A stretch of DNA of 64,000 bases from Candidatus Gastranaerophilales bacterium. Lineage in GTDB: Bacteria > Cyanobacteriota > Vampirovibrionia > Gastranaerophilales > Gastranaerophilaceae. Under the pieces are notes generated by a model that saw only the letters and a list, made by a program, of their open reading frames with translations, was not told the DNA's origin and searched no databases. The stretch spans positions 1-64,000 of the forward strand of contig CALVEV010000031.1 of assembly GCA_944326685.1 (NCBI GenBank). Reading direction: 5' to 3'. Positions 34,989-45,154 of this stretch are shown here, one piece after another (position 1 is the stretch's first letter; every line of letters starts with the position of its first letter). Both the position numbers and the translations under genes were made by a program.

Positions 34989-35948
34989 ATGAAAAAGATA
35001 TTAATTTGTTTATTAGTTTTATTAAACTTAAATGTTTGTTTTGCATCTGATAATATGAGTATTGGTAAAGCATATAGGGAAATAAATAACCTTTGTAAAT
35101 CTCAAGATGTTGAAGGTTTGGCTAATTATATTAAAACAAATAAATGTGCCAAAAAAGCAATCTCTCAAAATGGAGAAAAACTTGTTAATATGTGTATAAA
35201 AAAAGATTATGATTCAAAAATTGTAAAAATTTTATTAAACAATGGAGCTGACATAAATGCATTTAAAGAGAATCCAATTATTGATGCAATTAAAAATGAT
35301 GATGTTGAATTAGTGGAAGCAATATTAAGTGGAAATTATGATATCAATAAATGTTTTAAGGGTAATAGAACAGCTTTGACATTTGCAGCGGATTATAATG
35401 GGAATCCTAAAATTATAAAGATGTTATTGGAAAAAGGTGCTGATATAAATATTCCTGATAGTTGCGGAAGCATTCCTTTATTAACAATTTGTCGTAGAGA
35501 ACCAAATAGTGCAGGTATTTATTTATTAATTGATGCAGGTTCTGATTTGTATAGATTTAACAGAAGTGGGCAAACTCCTTATTCTGTTCTCCCGGCTGCA
35601 AGAAAAAAAGAAGTTCAAAAATATTACAATAAGTCAATGTCAAAAAGCTTATCCCAAAAGTTTATTGATAAGAATAAAAGTTTAATAATTGCAGAATTTG
35701 GAATTCCTGATAAAAAAATAAATATTGATAATAATACTGAAGGTTGGGAATATGAATCTGTAGAACAACATTATATAAGTATGACAAGTACAACAAATTC
35801 TTATTCTACTTATTACTCTTCTTCTCGTTACAATACAACTTATAGAGGTGGATATACAATAAAGATTAAAAAGAAAATGATTTTCACAATTACAAAAAAT
35901 TGTGTATCATCTGCAAAGTTTACATCTTCTTATAATACTTCTCGTTAA
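34989..35948 (+). CDS. Exported ankyrin-repeat protein with BamE-like C-terminus
   Basis: The 319-residue protein has a signal peptide (KKILICLLVLLNLNVCFA) and three to four ankyrin repeats (LLNNGADINAF, ALTFAADYNGNPKIIKMLLEKGADINIPD, LLIDAGSDLYRF; residues about 75-200). The segment IAEFGIPDKKINIDNNTEGWEYE (about 234-256) resembles the small BamE/SmpA-type domain of envelope proteins, and the tail is rich in Ser, Thr and Tyr. Probably periplasmic or surface protein that binds other proteins. An extended -10 (TGCTATAAT) and AAAGGATGG precede the ATG. Confidence 0.75.
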   Translation: MKKILICLLVLLNLNVCFASDNMSIGKAYREINNLCKSQDVEGLANYIKTNKCAKKAISQNGEKLVNMCIKKDYDSKIVKILLNNGADINAFKENPIIDAIKNDDVELVEAILSGNYDINKCFKGNRTALTFAADYNGNPKIIKMLLEKGADINIPDSCGSIPLLTICRREPNSAGIYLLIDAGSDLYRFNRSGQTPYSVLPAARKKEVQKYYNKSMSKSLSQKFIDKNKSLIIAEFGIPDKKINIDNNTEGWEYESVEQHYISMTSTTNSYSTYYSSSRYNTTYRGGYTIKIKKKMIFTITKNCVSSAKFTSSYNTSR

Positions 35949-37168
35949 GTTAAATTTTTCCAATCTTTTGCTAGTTTATCAAGAATATTTTTTGTTTTAT
36001 CTTGATTTAGAAGAATTGATTGAACTGCTGTATTTACAACGGTATTGATATCTTTTTGGTTATTTGATTGTCTCATTACTGGTTGAATATGAGTAATTTG
36101 TTTTGCACTGATTGAACGAGCTTTTGCCATTAAATCTTCTGATGAGTTATAGAATTTATCAGATAATGCTTCTTTATTTGTTGAAATTACGTTTGTTTTT
36201 TTCGCAAGCTCAAGTTGGTTTTCTTTATTTGTTAAAAATAGTCCAAAATCAAGAGCTTCTTCTTTGTATTTTGCTTTTAATGGAATAACAAAATTCATTA
36301 AAGAAAAATCATTTTGTCCTAGAGATCCAACAATTTGTGGAGCTACATCTGTGACTTCATAAACATTTGGTGCATTGTCTTTAATCATACTAAGAAAATT
36401 TGCTCCACCTTGGAAGAATATTATATTTTCTGACATATATTTTTCTAATGCTTCACAATGAGTTTGAGTAATACTTTCTGCAGGTATTAAACCTCTTTGA
36501 TAAAGTGATTTAAAACTCTCAAAAACATTTATGCTCTGTTGAGAATTAATATTTGAATAAGAATTCACACCATATTTATTTAATATTTTTAGCATTGTGT
36601 CATTTTCTGTAATTGTTGGAAGATAGATAAATTTGCCTGTATTATTTTTAACCTGTTCTGCATATTTTGCTAAATCTTCATAAGTTACAGGCATGTTGTT
36701 CAGTTTTGCTTGATTGAATAGTTTTTTATTATAGATTGTTACTGCAGATGTTGCATACCAAGGAATTGCAAAAAGCTCTCCTTTGTATTTAAGAGAATCA
36801 ACTATATCTTTGTTATATTCAGATAATTTATTTTCATCAATAGATGCTAAAGCTCCTTTTTGAGCAAGAATTGCAGAAAAATCCGGATTAAGGTTGATTA
36901 AATCAGGAGGATTGTTGCTTAATATTGCAGCAAGAGTTCTTTTATCTCCTTCTGAGAACGGAACATCAATCCATTTTATTTTGATGTTAGGATGATTAGA
37001 TTCATATTTAGAAATAATGTTATTCATATAGTCTGCAAAATCACCCATTTGCAGAGTCCAAACGATAACTTCTTTTCTAGTATCAGTATTTGTTTTTTTG
37101 AAAACAGTAAAATATGTTACGCATAGCGCTATAACCAAACTTAATATCCAGAACCATTTATTCTTCAT
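35945..37168 (-). CDS. Extracellular solute-binding protein of an ABC importer (family 1)
   Basis: The 407-residue protein has an N-terminal hydrophobic anchor or signal (KNKWFWILSLVIALCVTYF) and the two-lobed layout of sugar/glycerol-phosphate binding proteins (VIVWTLQMGDFADYMNNIISKYESNHPNIKIKWIDVPF; PDLINLNPDFSAILAQKGAL). No permease or ATPase gene adjoins it, so its importer must be elsewhere. ATG 37168 follows AAGAGGTG; an in-frame TTG upstream is rejected. The Cys in IALC does not make a good lipobox. Its 5' end is only 28 bp from the divergent rarA start. Confidence 0.85.
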   Translation of the reverse strand: MKNKWFWILSLVIALCVTYFTVFKKTNTDTRKEVIVWTLQMGDFADYMNNIISKYESNHPNIKIKWIDVPFSEGDKRTLAAILSNNPPDLINLNPDFSAILAQKGALASIDENKLSEYNKDIVDSLKYKGELFAIPWYATSAVTIYNKKLFNQAKLNNMPVTYEDLAKYAEQVKNNTGKFIYLPTITENDTMLKILNKYGVNSYSNINSQQSINVFESFKSLYQRGLIPAESITQTHCEALEKYMSENIIFFQGGANFLSMIKDNAPNVYEVTDVAPQIVGSLGQNDFSLMNFVIPLKAKYKEEALDFGLFLTNKENQLELAKKTNVISTNKEALSDKFYNSSEDLMAKARSISAKQITHIQPVMRQSNNQKDINTVVNTAVQSILLNQDKTKNILDKLAKDWKNLT

Positions 37169-37181
37169 AATGCACCTCTTA

Positions 37182-37190
37182 TGGTACAAT
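37182..37190 (+). promoter_or_regulatory. Extended -10 of rarA, predicted leaderless
   Basis: TGG followed by TACAAT (37185-37190) lies exactly 6 nt before the rarA ATG at 37197. On the other strand TATAAT (37188-37193) would serve the divergent solute-binding gene, so the two promoters overlap. Confidence 0.55.
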
Positions 37191-37196
37191 TATACT

Positions 37197-38429
37197 ATGA
37201 ATAATTTATTTACAGAACTGGAAAATATTAATAAACAAGTTCCTTTGGCAGAGTTGATGCGACCAAAGACTTTGGAAGAATTTTTAGGCCAATCTAATGT
37301 TATTTCGCATAATTCACCATTGTTGAACTTGATAAAATCACAAAGATTATTTTCTTTGATTTTATGGGGAACTCCAGGCTGTGGGAAAACGACATTGGCA
37401 AGATTAATTGCATCACAGGTTAATGCAAATTTTCTTGAATTATCCGCAGTTTCTTCAGGGGTAAAGGATATAAAAGAAACTGTTGAAAAAGCTAATGAAG
37501 CTTTAAGATATGGTCAAAAAACTATTGTGTTCATAGATGAAATTCATCGTTATACAAAAACTCAACAAGATGCTCTGTTACCTTATTTAGAAAATGGAAC
37601 ATTCTTTTTAATAGGATCTACGACTGAAAATCCATCTTTTCAGGTTGTTCCTGCATTAATGTCAAGAGTTCAGATTATAAGATTGAATTCAATAGATGAT
37701 GAAAGTATGGGAAAGATTATTGATAGAGGTTTTCAGTATTTAGAAAAAACTTATCAACCTATTGTATATGATGATGAAGTAATCAAGTTTATTGTAAATA
37801 ATGCACGAGGTGATGCGAGATGTGCATTAAATATGGTTGAGAATTCATATTTTGCAAGTAATTTTTCTAATAATACAAGATTATTGAATATAGAAATATT
37901 AGAAAGTATTACTCAAAAAAGAAATACAAGATATTCAAAACAAGAGCATTATGATTGTGCATCAGCATTTCAAAAGAGTTTGAGAGGTTCTGATGTAAAC
38001 GGTGCGATATATTATTTAGCTAAGATGATAGAGGCTGGAGAAGACCCAAGATTTATAGCAAGAAGGTTAATTGTATGTTCTGCAGAAGATGTTGGAATGG
38101 CTGATCCAAATGCATTGAATGTAGCAGTTAATGCATATAAGGCTGTTGAGTTGTTAGGAATGCCGGAAGGAAGAATTCCTTTGGCTGAAGCTGTAATATA
38201 TGTAGCAAAGGCTCCAAAGTCAAATAAAGTAATTTGTGCAATTGATGAAGCGTTAGCAGATATTCAATCAGGAAAAGATTATCCACCTCCAATGCATCTA
38301 AGAGATGCGCATTATAAAGATGCTTCAAAATATGGATTTGGTGTAGATTATGTTTATACACATTCAAACCCTGATTATAAACAACAATTTCTCCCAGATG
38401 AATTAGTTGATAGAGTTTATTTCGAGTAA
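37197..38429 (+). CDS. rarA: Replication-associated recombination protein A (AAA+ ATPase)
   Basis: RarA/MgsA acts at stalled replication forks. The 410-residue protein has the N-terminal PLAELMRPKTLEEFLGQ, Walker A GTPGCGKTT, Walker B VFIDEIHR, sensor 1 GSTTENPS and the MgsA C-terminal domain (AEDVGMADPNAL, YPPPMHLRDA). ATG 37197 matches the family start; longer upstream in-frame starts are rejected. The 28-bp divergent space with the solute-binding gene forces overlapping promoters. It ends 4 bp from the convergent LuxR-type gene. Confidence 0.95.
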   Translation: MNNLFTELENINKQVPLAELMRPKTLEEFLGQSNVISHNSPLLNLIKSQRLFSLILWGTPGCGKTTLARLIASQVNANFLELSAVSSGVKDIKETVEKANEALRYGQKTIVFIDEIHRYTKTQQDALLPYLENGTFFLIGSTTENPSFQVVPALMSRVQIIRLNSIDDESMGKIIDRGFQYLEKTYQPIVYDDEVIKFIVNNARGDARCALNMVENSYFASNFSNNTRLLNIEILESITQKRNTRYSKQEHYDCASAFQKSLRGSDVNGAIYYLAKMIEAGEDPRFIARRLIVCSAEDVGMADPNALNVAVNAYKAVELLGMPEGRIPLAEAVIYVAKAPKSNKVICAIDEALADIQSGKDYPPPMHLRDAHYKDASKYGFGVDYVYTHSNPDYKQQFLPDELVDRVYFE

Positions 38430-38433
38430 ATAG

Positions 38434-38697
38434 TTAATTAATTATTTTATATTTTGCAGCAATGAATGCAGCGTGTGTTCTGTTTTTAGCACTAAGTTTT
38501 TTTATAATTGAAGATACATATGCTTTTACAGTATGTTTTGTGATTGATAAAGCTTTACCGATTTCTGTATTATTAAAACCAAAGCATATATATTTTAATA
38601 TAGCTATTTCTCTCTTTGTTAAATAATTTTTTATAAGAATTGTTTTTATATCGTTTTCATCTCTATATTTGAATATGTGATTTTTAAATTCTTCCAT
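38434..38697 (-). CDS. Small LuxR-type (GerE) DNA-binding protein
   Basis: The 87-residue protein is little more than a LuxR C-terminal helix-turn-helix: LTKREIAILKYICFGFNNTEIGKALSITKHTVKAYVSSIIKKL (residues about 26-68), with no sensor or receiver domain. It would bind DNA, as a dimer, possibly modified by a partner. Its start lies inside manC (14-bp overlap), so it is the last gene of the polysaccharide operon and is probably translationally coupled. It could control that operon; this is inference from position. Confidence 0.85.
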   Translation of the reverse strand: MEEFKNHIFKYRDENDIKTILIKNYLTKREIAILKYICFGFNNTEIGKALSITKHTVKAYVSSIIKKLSAKNRTHAAFIAAKYKIIN

Positions 38698-40072
38698 AAC
38701 AATCTTGATACCTTATAATATCGTCTTCTGAAATATAATTACCTTTTTGGACTTCGATTATTTTAAGTTCTTCATCATAAGGGTTTTGTAGTGAATGTTT
38801 TATTCCAATAGGGATATCTATGCTATCTCCTTGATAAAGATTGTATTTTTTGCCATCTTTTATAACTAATGCTTTACCTTCAAGTACAACCCAATGTTCA
38901 GAACGATGATTGTGTGATTGAATAGATAATTTGTGATGAGGAAGTACACAAATTGTTTTTGTAAGATAACCTTCACCATTATTTAAACAAGTATAATAAC
39001 CCCAAGGTCTAAATACTGTTTTATGGACTTTAATAGTATCACTTTGTTGTTGTTTTAATTTTTCATATAATTTTTTTACTTCTTGTGAAGCATTAATATC
39101 ACAAGCCATAATTGCATCTTCTGTTTCAACTAAAATAACATTTTCCAATCCTGAAACTGCAACAACTTCTTTTTGAGAATAGATAAATGAATTTTTAACA
39201 TTATTAGTAATTACTTTTCCTGTTAAAACATTTCCGTTTTCATCTTTTTCTTTGATGTTATAAATAGATTGCCACGACCCTAAATCATTCCAATCTGATT
39301 GTAACTCTACAAGAGCAACGTTATCAGATTTTTCCATAATAGCATAATCAATAGAAATTGATGGCATATTTTCATAAATAGAATAATCTATTTGAGAGTT
39401 TGTTTTAAAGTTTAATTTTTCAAGTTGATTAGATATTTCAGGAGTAAATTTTTGGAATTCATTAAGAAAAGTAGATATTTTGCCCATAAATATACCACCA
39501 TTCCAATAATACTCTCCAGAATCTAAATATTTTTTTGCGGTATCAATATCAGGTTTTTCGACAAATCTATCTACAATAAATCCTTCTTGTAATGGTTTTA
39601 ATGTTTTGATATAACCATAACCTGTTTCGGGATAAGTAGGTTTTATCCCAAAAGTTACAATATATCCCATTTCTGCTAGAGGTTTTGCCATTTGAACAGT
39701 TTTATCAAAAGCAATATAATCTTTAATAAGATGATCAGAAGGTAAAATTATAACAATATCATCTTCAATATTTTTTTGTTTAAAATATTCAAGAGAACAA
39801 GCAATAGCAGGTGCAGTATTTTTCCCTAAGGGTTCTGCTAATACAACATTTTGTTTATCAACTTTATTTAATTGTAATTTAATATCTTGATAATGTTTTA
39901 TATTAGTAATTGTTAGGATATCAAATGGCTTGATAAATCTCATAAGCCTATCAAAAGTTTGTTGTAACAGACTTGTATCATTATCAATACTAAGTAATTG
40001 TTTTGGATATTCGTCTCTAGATAATGGCCATAAACGACTACCACTTCCACCTGCTAATATTATTGATTTCAT
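38684..40072 (-). CDS. manC: Mannose-1-phosphate guanylyltransferase / mannose-6-phosphate isomerase
   Basis: The 462-residue bifunctional enzyme makes GDP-mannose, the donor for mannose-containing glycans and precursor of GDP-fucose. The N-terminal nucleotidyltransferase shows LAGGSGSRLWPLSRDEYPKQ, ILPSDHLI, and FVEKPD; the C-terminal cupin (about residue 350 on) shows RPWGYY, HKLSIQSHNHRSEHW (metal-binding His) and DIPIGIKHSLQN. Length is typical of AlgA/ManC. It overlaps the upstream GT2 by 4 bp and the downstream LuxR gene by 14 bp. Confidence 0.95.
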   Translation of the reverse strand: MKSIILAGGSGSRLWPLSRDEYPKQLLSIDNDTSLLQQTFDRLMRFIKPFDILTITNIKHYQDIKLQLNKVDKQNVVLAEPLGKNTAPAIACSLEYFKQKNIEDDIVIILPSDHLIKDYIAFDKTVQMAKPLAEMGYIVTFGIKPTYPETGYGYIKTLKPLQEGFIVDRFVEKPDIDTAKKYLDSGEYYWNGGIFMGKISTFLNEFQKFTPEISNQLEKLNFKTNSQIDYSIYENMPSISIDYAIMEKSDNVALVELQSDWNDLGSWQSIYNIKEKDENGNVLTGKVITNNVKNSFIYSQKEVVAVSGLENVILVETEDAIMACDINASQEVKKLYEKLKQQQSDTIKVHKTVFRPWGYYTCLNNGEGYLTKTICVLPHHKLSIQSHNHRSEHWVVLEGKALVIKDGKKYNLYQGDSIDIPIGIKHSLQNPYDEELKIIEVQKGNYISEDDIIRYQDCYGRI

Positions 40073-40824
40073 TGTTGTTCCTTCTGATTAGAATTTAATT
40101 TTGTTCTTGGGAATAAAAATGTAAAGCCTAAAAATCTAAGTTTAAAAATATTTTCATATCGTTCAAATGAAAATATTCGATGATACCATTTTACAGTTAA
40201 TTTTTTATATATTTCTCCATCTTTTTTTAATATTGGATTAAATTTTTTTTCTCCTGAAGATAAACTTTGTAGGTGATAAATTTCTTGGCCACAAATTGTA
40301 TAGTTATTGCTTTTATTGTGATAAAATATCCAATCATCACCGTAATAAATTTTTATTTCATTTGGTATTTCAACATAATTTTTTTTATAAAAAAACATAG
40401 CAATTCCAAAACTATCACATCTATAAGAAATTTTTTCTAAATATAAATTTTGTGTTTTTATAGGATTTTTTTCTATTTGTTGGATATTATGAACAAATTC
40501 CTTCTTCATTCCAATAATTCCCATATCTGGAGTCAATTTTGAAACAATATCTGAACAAAAATCATTAGGAATTGCCATATCATCATTTAATAATGCAATA
40601 ATATTATTTTTAGCTTCTTTAACACCTAAATTCCAACTTGGATTTACAAATAAATTTTCAGAAGGAATAATTACTTTTAATTTTTTACTATTATGCTCTA
40701 ATCCTTTTAAAGAATTATCTATTACTATAATTTCACTTACTGATTTATCACAATCAAGGCTGTTAATAAGCTTAATTAAAATATCCTGCGCTTTTTGTAA
40801 AGTTGGGATTATAACTGATATCAT
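40069..40824 (-). CDS. Family 2 glycosyltransferase
   Basis: This 251-residue GT-A protein opens with ISVIIPTLQKA, followed by VSEIIVIDNS and ALLNDDMAIP (DxD-like metal/nucleotide site, about residues 95-104), typical of GT2. The sugar and acceptor cannot be read. It overlaps manC by 4 bp (ATGA) and starts 10 bp after the GT2 at 40835. Confidence 0.85.
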   Translation of the reverse strand: MISVIIPTLQKAQDILIKLINSLDCDKSVSEIIVIDNSLKGLEHNSKKLKVIIPSENLFVNPSWNLGVKEAKNNIIALLNDDMAIPNDFCSDIVSKLTPDMGIIGMKKEFVHNIQQIEKNPIKTQNLYLEKISYRCDSFGIAMFFYKKNYVEIPNEIKIYYGDDWIFYHNKSNNYTICGQEIYHLQSLSSGEKKFNPILKKDGEIYKKLTVKWYHRIFSFERYENIFKLRFLGFTFLFPRTKLNSNQKEQQ

Positions 40825-40834
40825 TTTACTCCTT

Positions 40835-41857
40835 TTATTTATTCAATTTAAATTCTATATTTAAAACCGTTAAAATTTTGTATTTTACACCTTTTTCTTT
40901 TTTATTTTTTAAAGAGAATATTTTTTCTATAAATGTTTTTTTTGTCTTCTTTATTTCGTTTTGGAAGATGCTATATTCAATACCTGATAAATTTTTCTTA
41001 CATAAATTAAGAAAAATATCTTGAAATTCTTTTGATAATTTTTTTTGTACTGAAAGCAAAAGAAATAATTTATATCTATTAAAAGATTTATTGTATTTTT
41101 CAAGTAAATCGTATTCTTGTATAAAATCTTTAATCAGTTGAATATTATTAAAAACATCAAAATTAATAGTCGAACTAGAATTTACTGTCGAATTACTTCT
41201 CTGCAAATAATTATAAAAATACTTATCTAAATATAAAATATTCTTTGCTAATAATATACTTTTTATAGCAAAAAGATTATCCTCAGCTTGTCTTGTAGGT
41301 GCAAACTTAATATCATTATTTTTTATAAAAAAAGTATTATAAACCTTATTGCAAGCAGACAAATATAAATCTCCAAAATTATTTAACTTAAAATTATTAC
41401 AAGAATATACTGAATTATCTTTCAATCTAATTTTTAAATATTTTTTAGCAAACCTACTAAAATTAAAACGGTGTTTTAATTTTCCACTTTCATCCCAATA
41501 TGAATGGTTAAAATTAATTATATCTACAGCTGTTTCTTTAAATTTATTATATAAAATTTCCAAAGTATTCAACTCTATCCAATCATCAGGGTCAACAAAT
41601 ACTAAATATTCTCCGTTGGCAATATCTATTCCATTATTTCTAGCGACTCCTTGTCCTTGATTTTCTTGATTAAAAATTTTTATTCTTGTATCTTTTTGAG
41701 CATACTCAGTTAATATTGATAATGAATTATCTGTTGAACCGTCATTGATACAAATGATTTCAATATCTTTCAAGGTTTGATTAATAAGACTATCAAGACA
41801 TTTTCTTAAATATTTTTCAACATTGTAAATAGGTATTACTACAGAAAATTTATACAT
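40835..41857 (-). CDS. Family 2 glycosyltransferase
   Basis: The 340-residue protein has the clear GT2 opening FSVVIPIYNVEKYLRKCLDSL, IEIICINDGSTDNS and YLVFVDPDDWIE (DxD). The C-terminal part is Lys-rich. AAGGAGG lies before ATG 41857, so an upstream in-frame TTG is rejected. The start overlaps the end of the GT8 gene by 8 bp. It builds part of a surface glycan with its neighbours. Confidence 0.9.
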   Translation of the reverse strand: MYKFSVVIPIYNVEKYLRKCLDSLINQTLKDIEIICINDGSTDNSLSILTEYAQKDTRIKIFNQENQGQGVARNNGIDIANGEYLVFVDPDDWIELNTLEILYNKFKETAVDIINFNHSYWDESGKLKHRFNFSRFAKKYLKIRLKDNSVYSCNNFKLNNFGDLYLSACNKVYNTFFIKNNDIKFAPTRQAEDNLFAIKSILLAKNILYLDKYFYNYLQRSNSTVNSSSTINFDVFNNIQLIKDFIQEYDLLEKYNKSFNRYKLFLLLSVQKKLSKEFQDIFLNLCKKNLSGIEYSIFQNEIKKTKKTFIEKIFSLKNKKEKGVKYKILTVLNIEFKLNK

Positions 41858-42770
41858 TATCAAAACCTCCTTGTTTGAGTAAAAGAGCATTCTGCAGTAA
41901 AGCATTATAAAAACTTTTACTTAACCAAAAGAATGGTTTTTTTAACGGATATCTTAAAATTGATAAAGGTTGTTCTATGTATTTATTAAAAAACAATTCT
42001 TTGGCATTCATTGCCCATGGTGTAAGTTGCAAATATTTTCTAAAATATTCTTTGTAATAACATAATGAATACTTTATCCAAGGCTTATACTTACCTATAT
42101 AGTGAATAATTTTTGGATTATTTGTAAAACAAGAGCGTTTAGAAAATTCACTTGATTGAACATTCCAAGTTTTATCATCTATAACTAATGAACGTCCTTT
42201 GCAAGTTTCATTTATAATTTCTTGGTCACCACAAGTAATAATTTCTGCATTTCTTCTAGTCCAATATAAGAATTTTTCTTCGATATTTTCTTGTCTCATC
42301 TGTTCCAAATTAAAAATTACAACGCCTGAATTAATATAACCTTCAAAAGGTGCACAAATATCTTTTATTCCGGCAATTAGATTATGTCCTATTTCTATGT
42401 TATAAAGATTTGCAATGTTTGAATTCACTATCACATCACAATCTAAATAAATTATTTTATTAATTAAAGGCAATAATGATGGAAGTTTTAGTCTATAACA
42501 TGCAGCAACAGATAAATATTTATTAGTTTGAATATTTTTATAATCCGAATACAAATTATCATTAACTTCTATAAAATTAATTTCGCAATTTTTTATATTT
42601 TTTAAAGATAATATTTCATTTTGCCAATTATCGTTTAATCCATTATGAATCATATAGAAATTGTAATTATCATCATTTTCAGCATTATATAGTACAGAAG
42701 CAATTACAACTCCAGCATACTTTGCATAATTATTATCACAAGCTAAACATATGTTAATTTGATTAGACAT
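41850..42770 (-). CDS. Family 8 glycosyltransferase (LPS/galactosyltransferase-like)
   Basis: The 306-residue protein begins [23 protein letters not shown] and has the DxD of GT8, [19 protein letters not shown] (about residues 98-116), the AGIKD and GDQEIINE motifs, and the late HYIGKYKPW, all standard for GT8 enzymes that add galactose or glucose to lipid-linked glycans. It shares an 8-bp overlap with each flanking gene. Confidence 0.9.
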   Translation of the reverse strand: MSNQINICLACDNNYAKYAGVVIASVLYNAENDDNYNFYMIHNGLNDNWQNEILSLKNIKNCEINFIEVNDNLYSDYKNIQTNKYLSVAACYRLKLPSLLPLINKIIYLDCDVIVNSNIANLYNIEIGHNLIAGIKDICAPFEGYINSGVVIFNLEQMRQENIEEKFLYWTRRNAEIITCGDQEIINETCKGRSLVIDDKTWNVQSSEFSKRSCFTNNPKIIHYIGKYKPWIKYSLCYYKEYFRKYLQLTPWAMNAKELFFNKYIEQPLSILRYPLKKPFFWLSKSFYNALLQNALLLKQGGFDNV

Positions 42771-43368
42771 TACTTTCTACATTACCTTCCATATACTTTT
42801 TAGAACCATTTATTTTAATCCATATACGAGTTTTTAAATCATTTAGTTTTGCATTCTTTTTCTCAACTTTTAGTTGCTCATATATTTCTTTATCTCTCCA
42901 ACCAATAACTTTAGCAGGATTTCCTCCTACAATTGCACATTTTGGAACAGATTTAGTTACAACACTCCCAGCAGCAACTATAGCTCCTTCTTCAATATTT
43001 ACTCCTGGGTTAATGATACTCCTTGCTCCAATCCAACAATTTTTACCAATATCAATTGTATAAGCATAAGATGTATCATCAAAAGGTATTTGTTTACCTG
43101 AGTTGTATATATGATTAGTACTAATCATATATACAAACTCAGCTATGTGTGTATTTTCTCCTATATGTATTCCTCTACCACATCTTAATTGAACATTATC
43201 TTTAATATATACATTTCCATCTAATTTTAAATTTTTAATATTTGAAATATTTGCTTTTATTGAAACATTATTATAAGGAAACCATCCATAGTGCCAAGAA
43301 AGATAATCTCTTAGAAATTTGACTGGTATTAATTTTATTAATTTTTGTTTTATCTTTATCCAGCTCAT
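42763..43368 (-). CDS. Hexapeptide-repeat acyltransferase
   Basis: The 201-residue protein has a left-handed beta-helix of hexapeptide repeats ([65 protein letters not shown]) ending in [15 protein letters not shown], the standard end of the maltose/galactoside O-acetyltransferase family. His in STNHIYN is the likely catalytic base. In this operon it probably O-acetylates a sugar of the polysaccharide. Confidence 0.9.
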   Translation of the reverse strand: MSWIKIKQKLIKLIPVKFLRDYLSWHYGWFPYNNVSIKANISNIKNLKLDGNVYIKDNVQLRCGRGIHIGENTHIAEFVYMISTNHIYNSGKQIPFDDTSYAYTIDIGKNCWIGARSIINPGVNIEEGAIVAAGSVVTKSVPKCAIVGGNPAKVIGWRDKEIYEQLKVEKKNAKLNDLKTRIWIKINGSKKYMEGNVESNV

Positions 43369-43370
43369 TA

Positions 43371-44252
43371 TTAATCCTCTTTAGTTACGATGTAATTATA
43401 GAAAGAATTGTTCCTGTTATTCTCTTGCAAAATCTTATAAGACAATTTATGTACATTAGTAAGCGTTTTTAGTTTATCAAATTCTTCTTGATTAAACTCA
43501 TTAAATAAGACTTTTTGTAGAGCTCCTGTATCTTCTGCTGAAAAATATAGAATTTGTCCCCATTCTTTTTCCAGTTCTTCTGAAGCAGTTGAAAGTATTG
43601 TTGCTAAATGTTCAATTAAAAAGTAATTGATTAAAAAATCGTTTTCTTTCCAATACTGCATAAAAACGTCTTTCATTATTAAAAGAGTTTTGCTTAGACC
43701 TTTTGAATGAATAAAAAAGCTAGACATTTTATTTTCAAATCTATCAATTTGTGGATTTTTTTGAAATATAAAAAATTTAGATTCTAAAATACTGTTAGGT
43801 ATTTTATCTGTAAGATAAATTGTTGAATCAATCCAAGTTCCACCATTATATTGAGTTAATAAGTAACATCTGATTACATCACTAAAAAAGGTTAATGACA
43901 TTTTCCCTTGATTTACTAAGTCATAGTACATCGAAGGTATTTCTACATAATCTGCAAGATTATCATAAGAAAGAACAATTCTTTTATATTCCGGATGATA
44001 TTTTTCAATGCTTTCCAAACATTTTCTTATTAGTAAAGGTGCTTTTTCTTCTCCTTGATGCCAATATTGCCATATGATATGTTCATCGTGTATTGGTTTT
44101 TCTTCAATGTTTTTATTTAGTGCAATTTGAACATATTTTTCTAAGTGTTTTTTAGCCCAACGAGATTTAACTTTCATTCGATAAGTTTTATCAAAAATAA
44201 AAAGCTCTATTAATATTTTAAATATTGAATTTTGTAATTTTAAAGTATTCAT
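43371..44252 (-). CDS. Capsular polysaccharide synthesis glycosyltransferase (GT32-like)
   Basis: The 293-residue protein carries the Caps_synth/GT32 core: [24 protein letters not shown] (about residues 58-81), [26 protein letters not shown] with the DxD-like Asp, and a helical C-terminus. Such proteins transfer sugars with activated nucleotide donors in capsule synthesis. It has a good start (AGGTTTT) and lies two bases from the acyltransferase gene. Confidence 0.8.
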   Translation of the reverse strand: MNTLKLQNSIFKILIELFIFDKTYRMKVKSRWAKKHLEKYVQIALNKNIEEKPIHDEHIIWQYWHQGEEKAPLLIRKCLESIEKYHPEYKRIVLSYDNLADYVEIPSMYYDLVNQGKMSLTFFSDVIRCYLLTQYNGGTWIDSTIYLTDKIPNSILESKFFIFQKNPQIDRFENKMSSFFIHSKGLSKTLLIMKDVFMQYWKENDFLINYFLIEHLATILSTASEELEKEWGQILYFSAEDTGALQKVLFNEFNQEEFDKLKTLTNVHKLSYKILQENNRNNSFYNYIVTKED

Positions 44253-44260
44253 TAAAACCT

Positions 44261-45154
44261 CTAGTGCTTGTTAAAAAACTTCTTTCTAATATCTCTAAAA
44301 GTGTATTGCTTTAATTCTTTAGGCAAAACATCAATATACTCTTGATAATCCTTATAAGGATGTTTCATTCTCCAAGGTTTGCCTAGCTTACCTGCATAAT
44401 GAACCATAAAAGAATTATCTTTTGCTTCTAATAGTTCAGCATCAGTATAGATTGTTTTTAAAAAATCGTATTCTTGTGCATTATGAATATCTTCGTTATG
44501 CATAATACTTTGGAATGTCCCATATTTAAAAGAAAGTGGAAAAAATCTATCACAAGTAATATTTAAAGTATCTAAATCATAGAACTTTAGTCGCTTCCCA
44601 ATATTTCTGATTGTTTCATAAAATTTGCCTACGGTATTTTCTTCTCTCATAAGTTTTGAATTAAAAACAATAAAACTAGAAATATAAATATCCTCATTTG
44701 TATTCTCTGGGAAATATTTATGACAAATCATTGTTTCTTTATTATTTTTTTCTACTGGTACTGCTGCTAATTCGTAGTTAGATAAATCAATATTGTATAC
44801 AGATTCTAAATCCCCTTTAAATAGTACATCTACATCAGAATAAATAACTTTATCATATTCTCTTAGTATCTCTGGAATTAATAATCTATAGTAAACTAAT
44901 TCTGTCCAAGAGCCATTGTTATGAGGAGCTCCTTTGAATAATTTTGGATTTATATAATGAAAAGCTATATTATGTTTTGTATTTTCGACTAATTTAGAAA
45001 TATTTTTTTGTGAATTCAAATCTAAATCGGAGTGAAATATTCTAATATCGTAGTACGTGTCATCTTTCGCACTATCAATTAAACTTTTTATTGCAACTGA
45101 TGCTCCTAAAATTATTCTCGAATCAAAACAAAATACTACAGGAATATTAGCCAT
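44261..45154 (-). CDS. Family 8 glycosyltransferase
   Basis: The 297-residue GT8 protein has the opening IPVVFCFDSRIILGASVAIKSLI, the metal-binding DxD in KVIYSDVDVLFKGDLESVYN (about residues 97-116), DTLNITCDRF and HYAGKLGKPW, the last being the conserved HxGxxKPW of the family. It is the second GT8 of the operon and differs enough from that at 41850 to add a different linkage. It overlaps the upstream gene by 8 bp. Confidence 0.9.
   Translation of the reverse strand: MANIPVVFCFDSRIILGASVAIKSLIDSAKDDTYYDIRIFHSDLDLNSQKNISKLVENTKHNIAFHYINPKLFKGAPHNNGSWTELVYYRLLIPEILREYDKVIYSDVDVLFKGDLESVYNIDLSNYELAAVPVEKNNKETMICHKYFPENTNEDIYISSFIVFNSKLMREENTVGKFYETIRNIGKRLKFYDLDTLNITCDRFFPLSFKYGTFQSIMHNEDIHNAQEYDFLKTIYTDAELLEAKDNSFMVHYAGKLGKPWRMKHPYKDYQEYIDVLPKELKQYTFRDIRKKFFNKH

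Noticed and set aside
38128..38367. Minus-strand open frame inside rarA
   Set aside because: Leu/His-rich shadow of a conserved gene.
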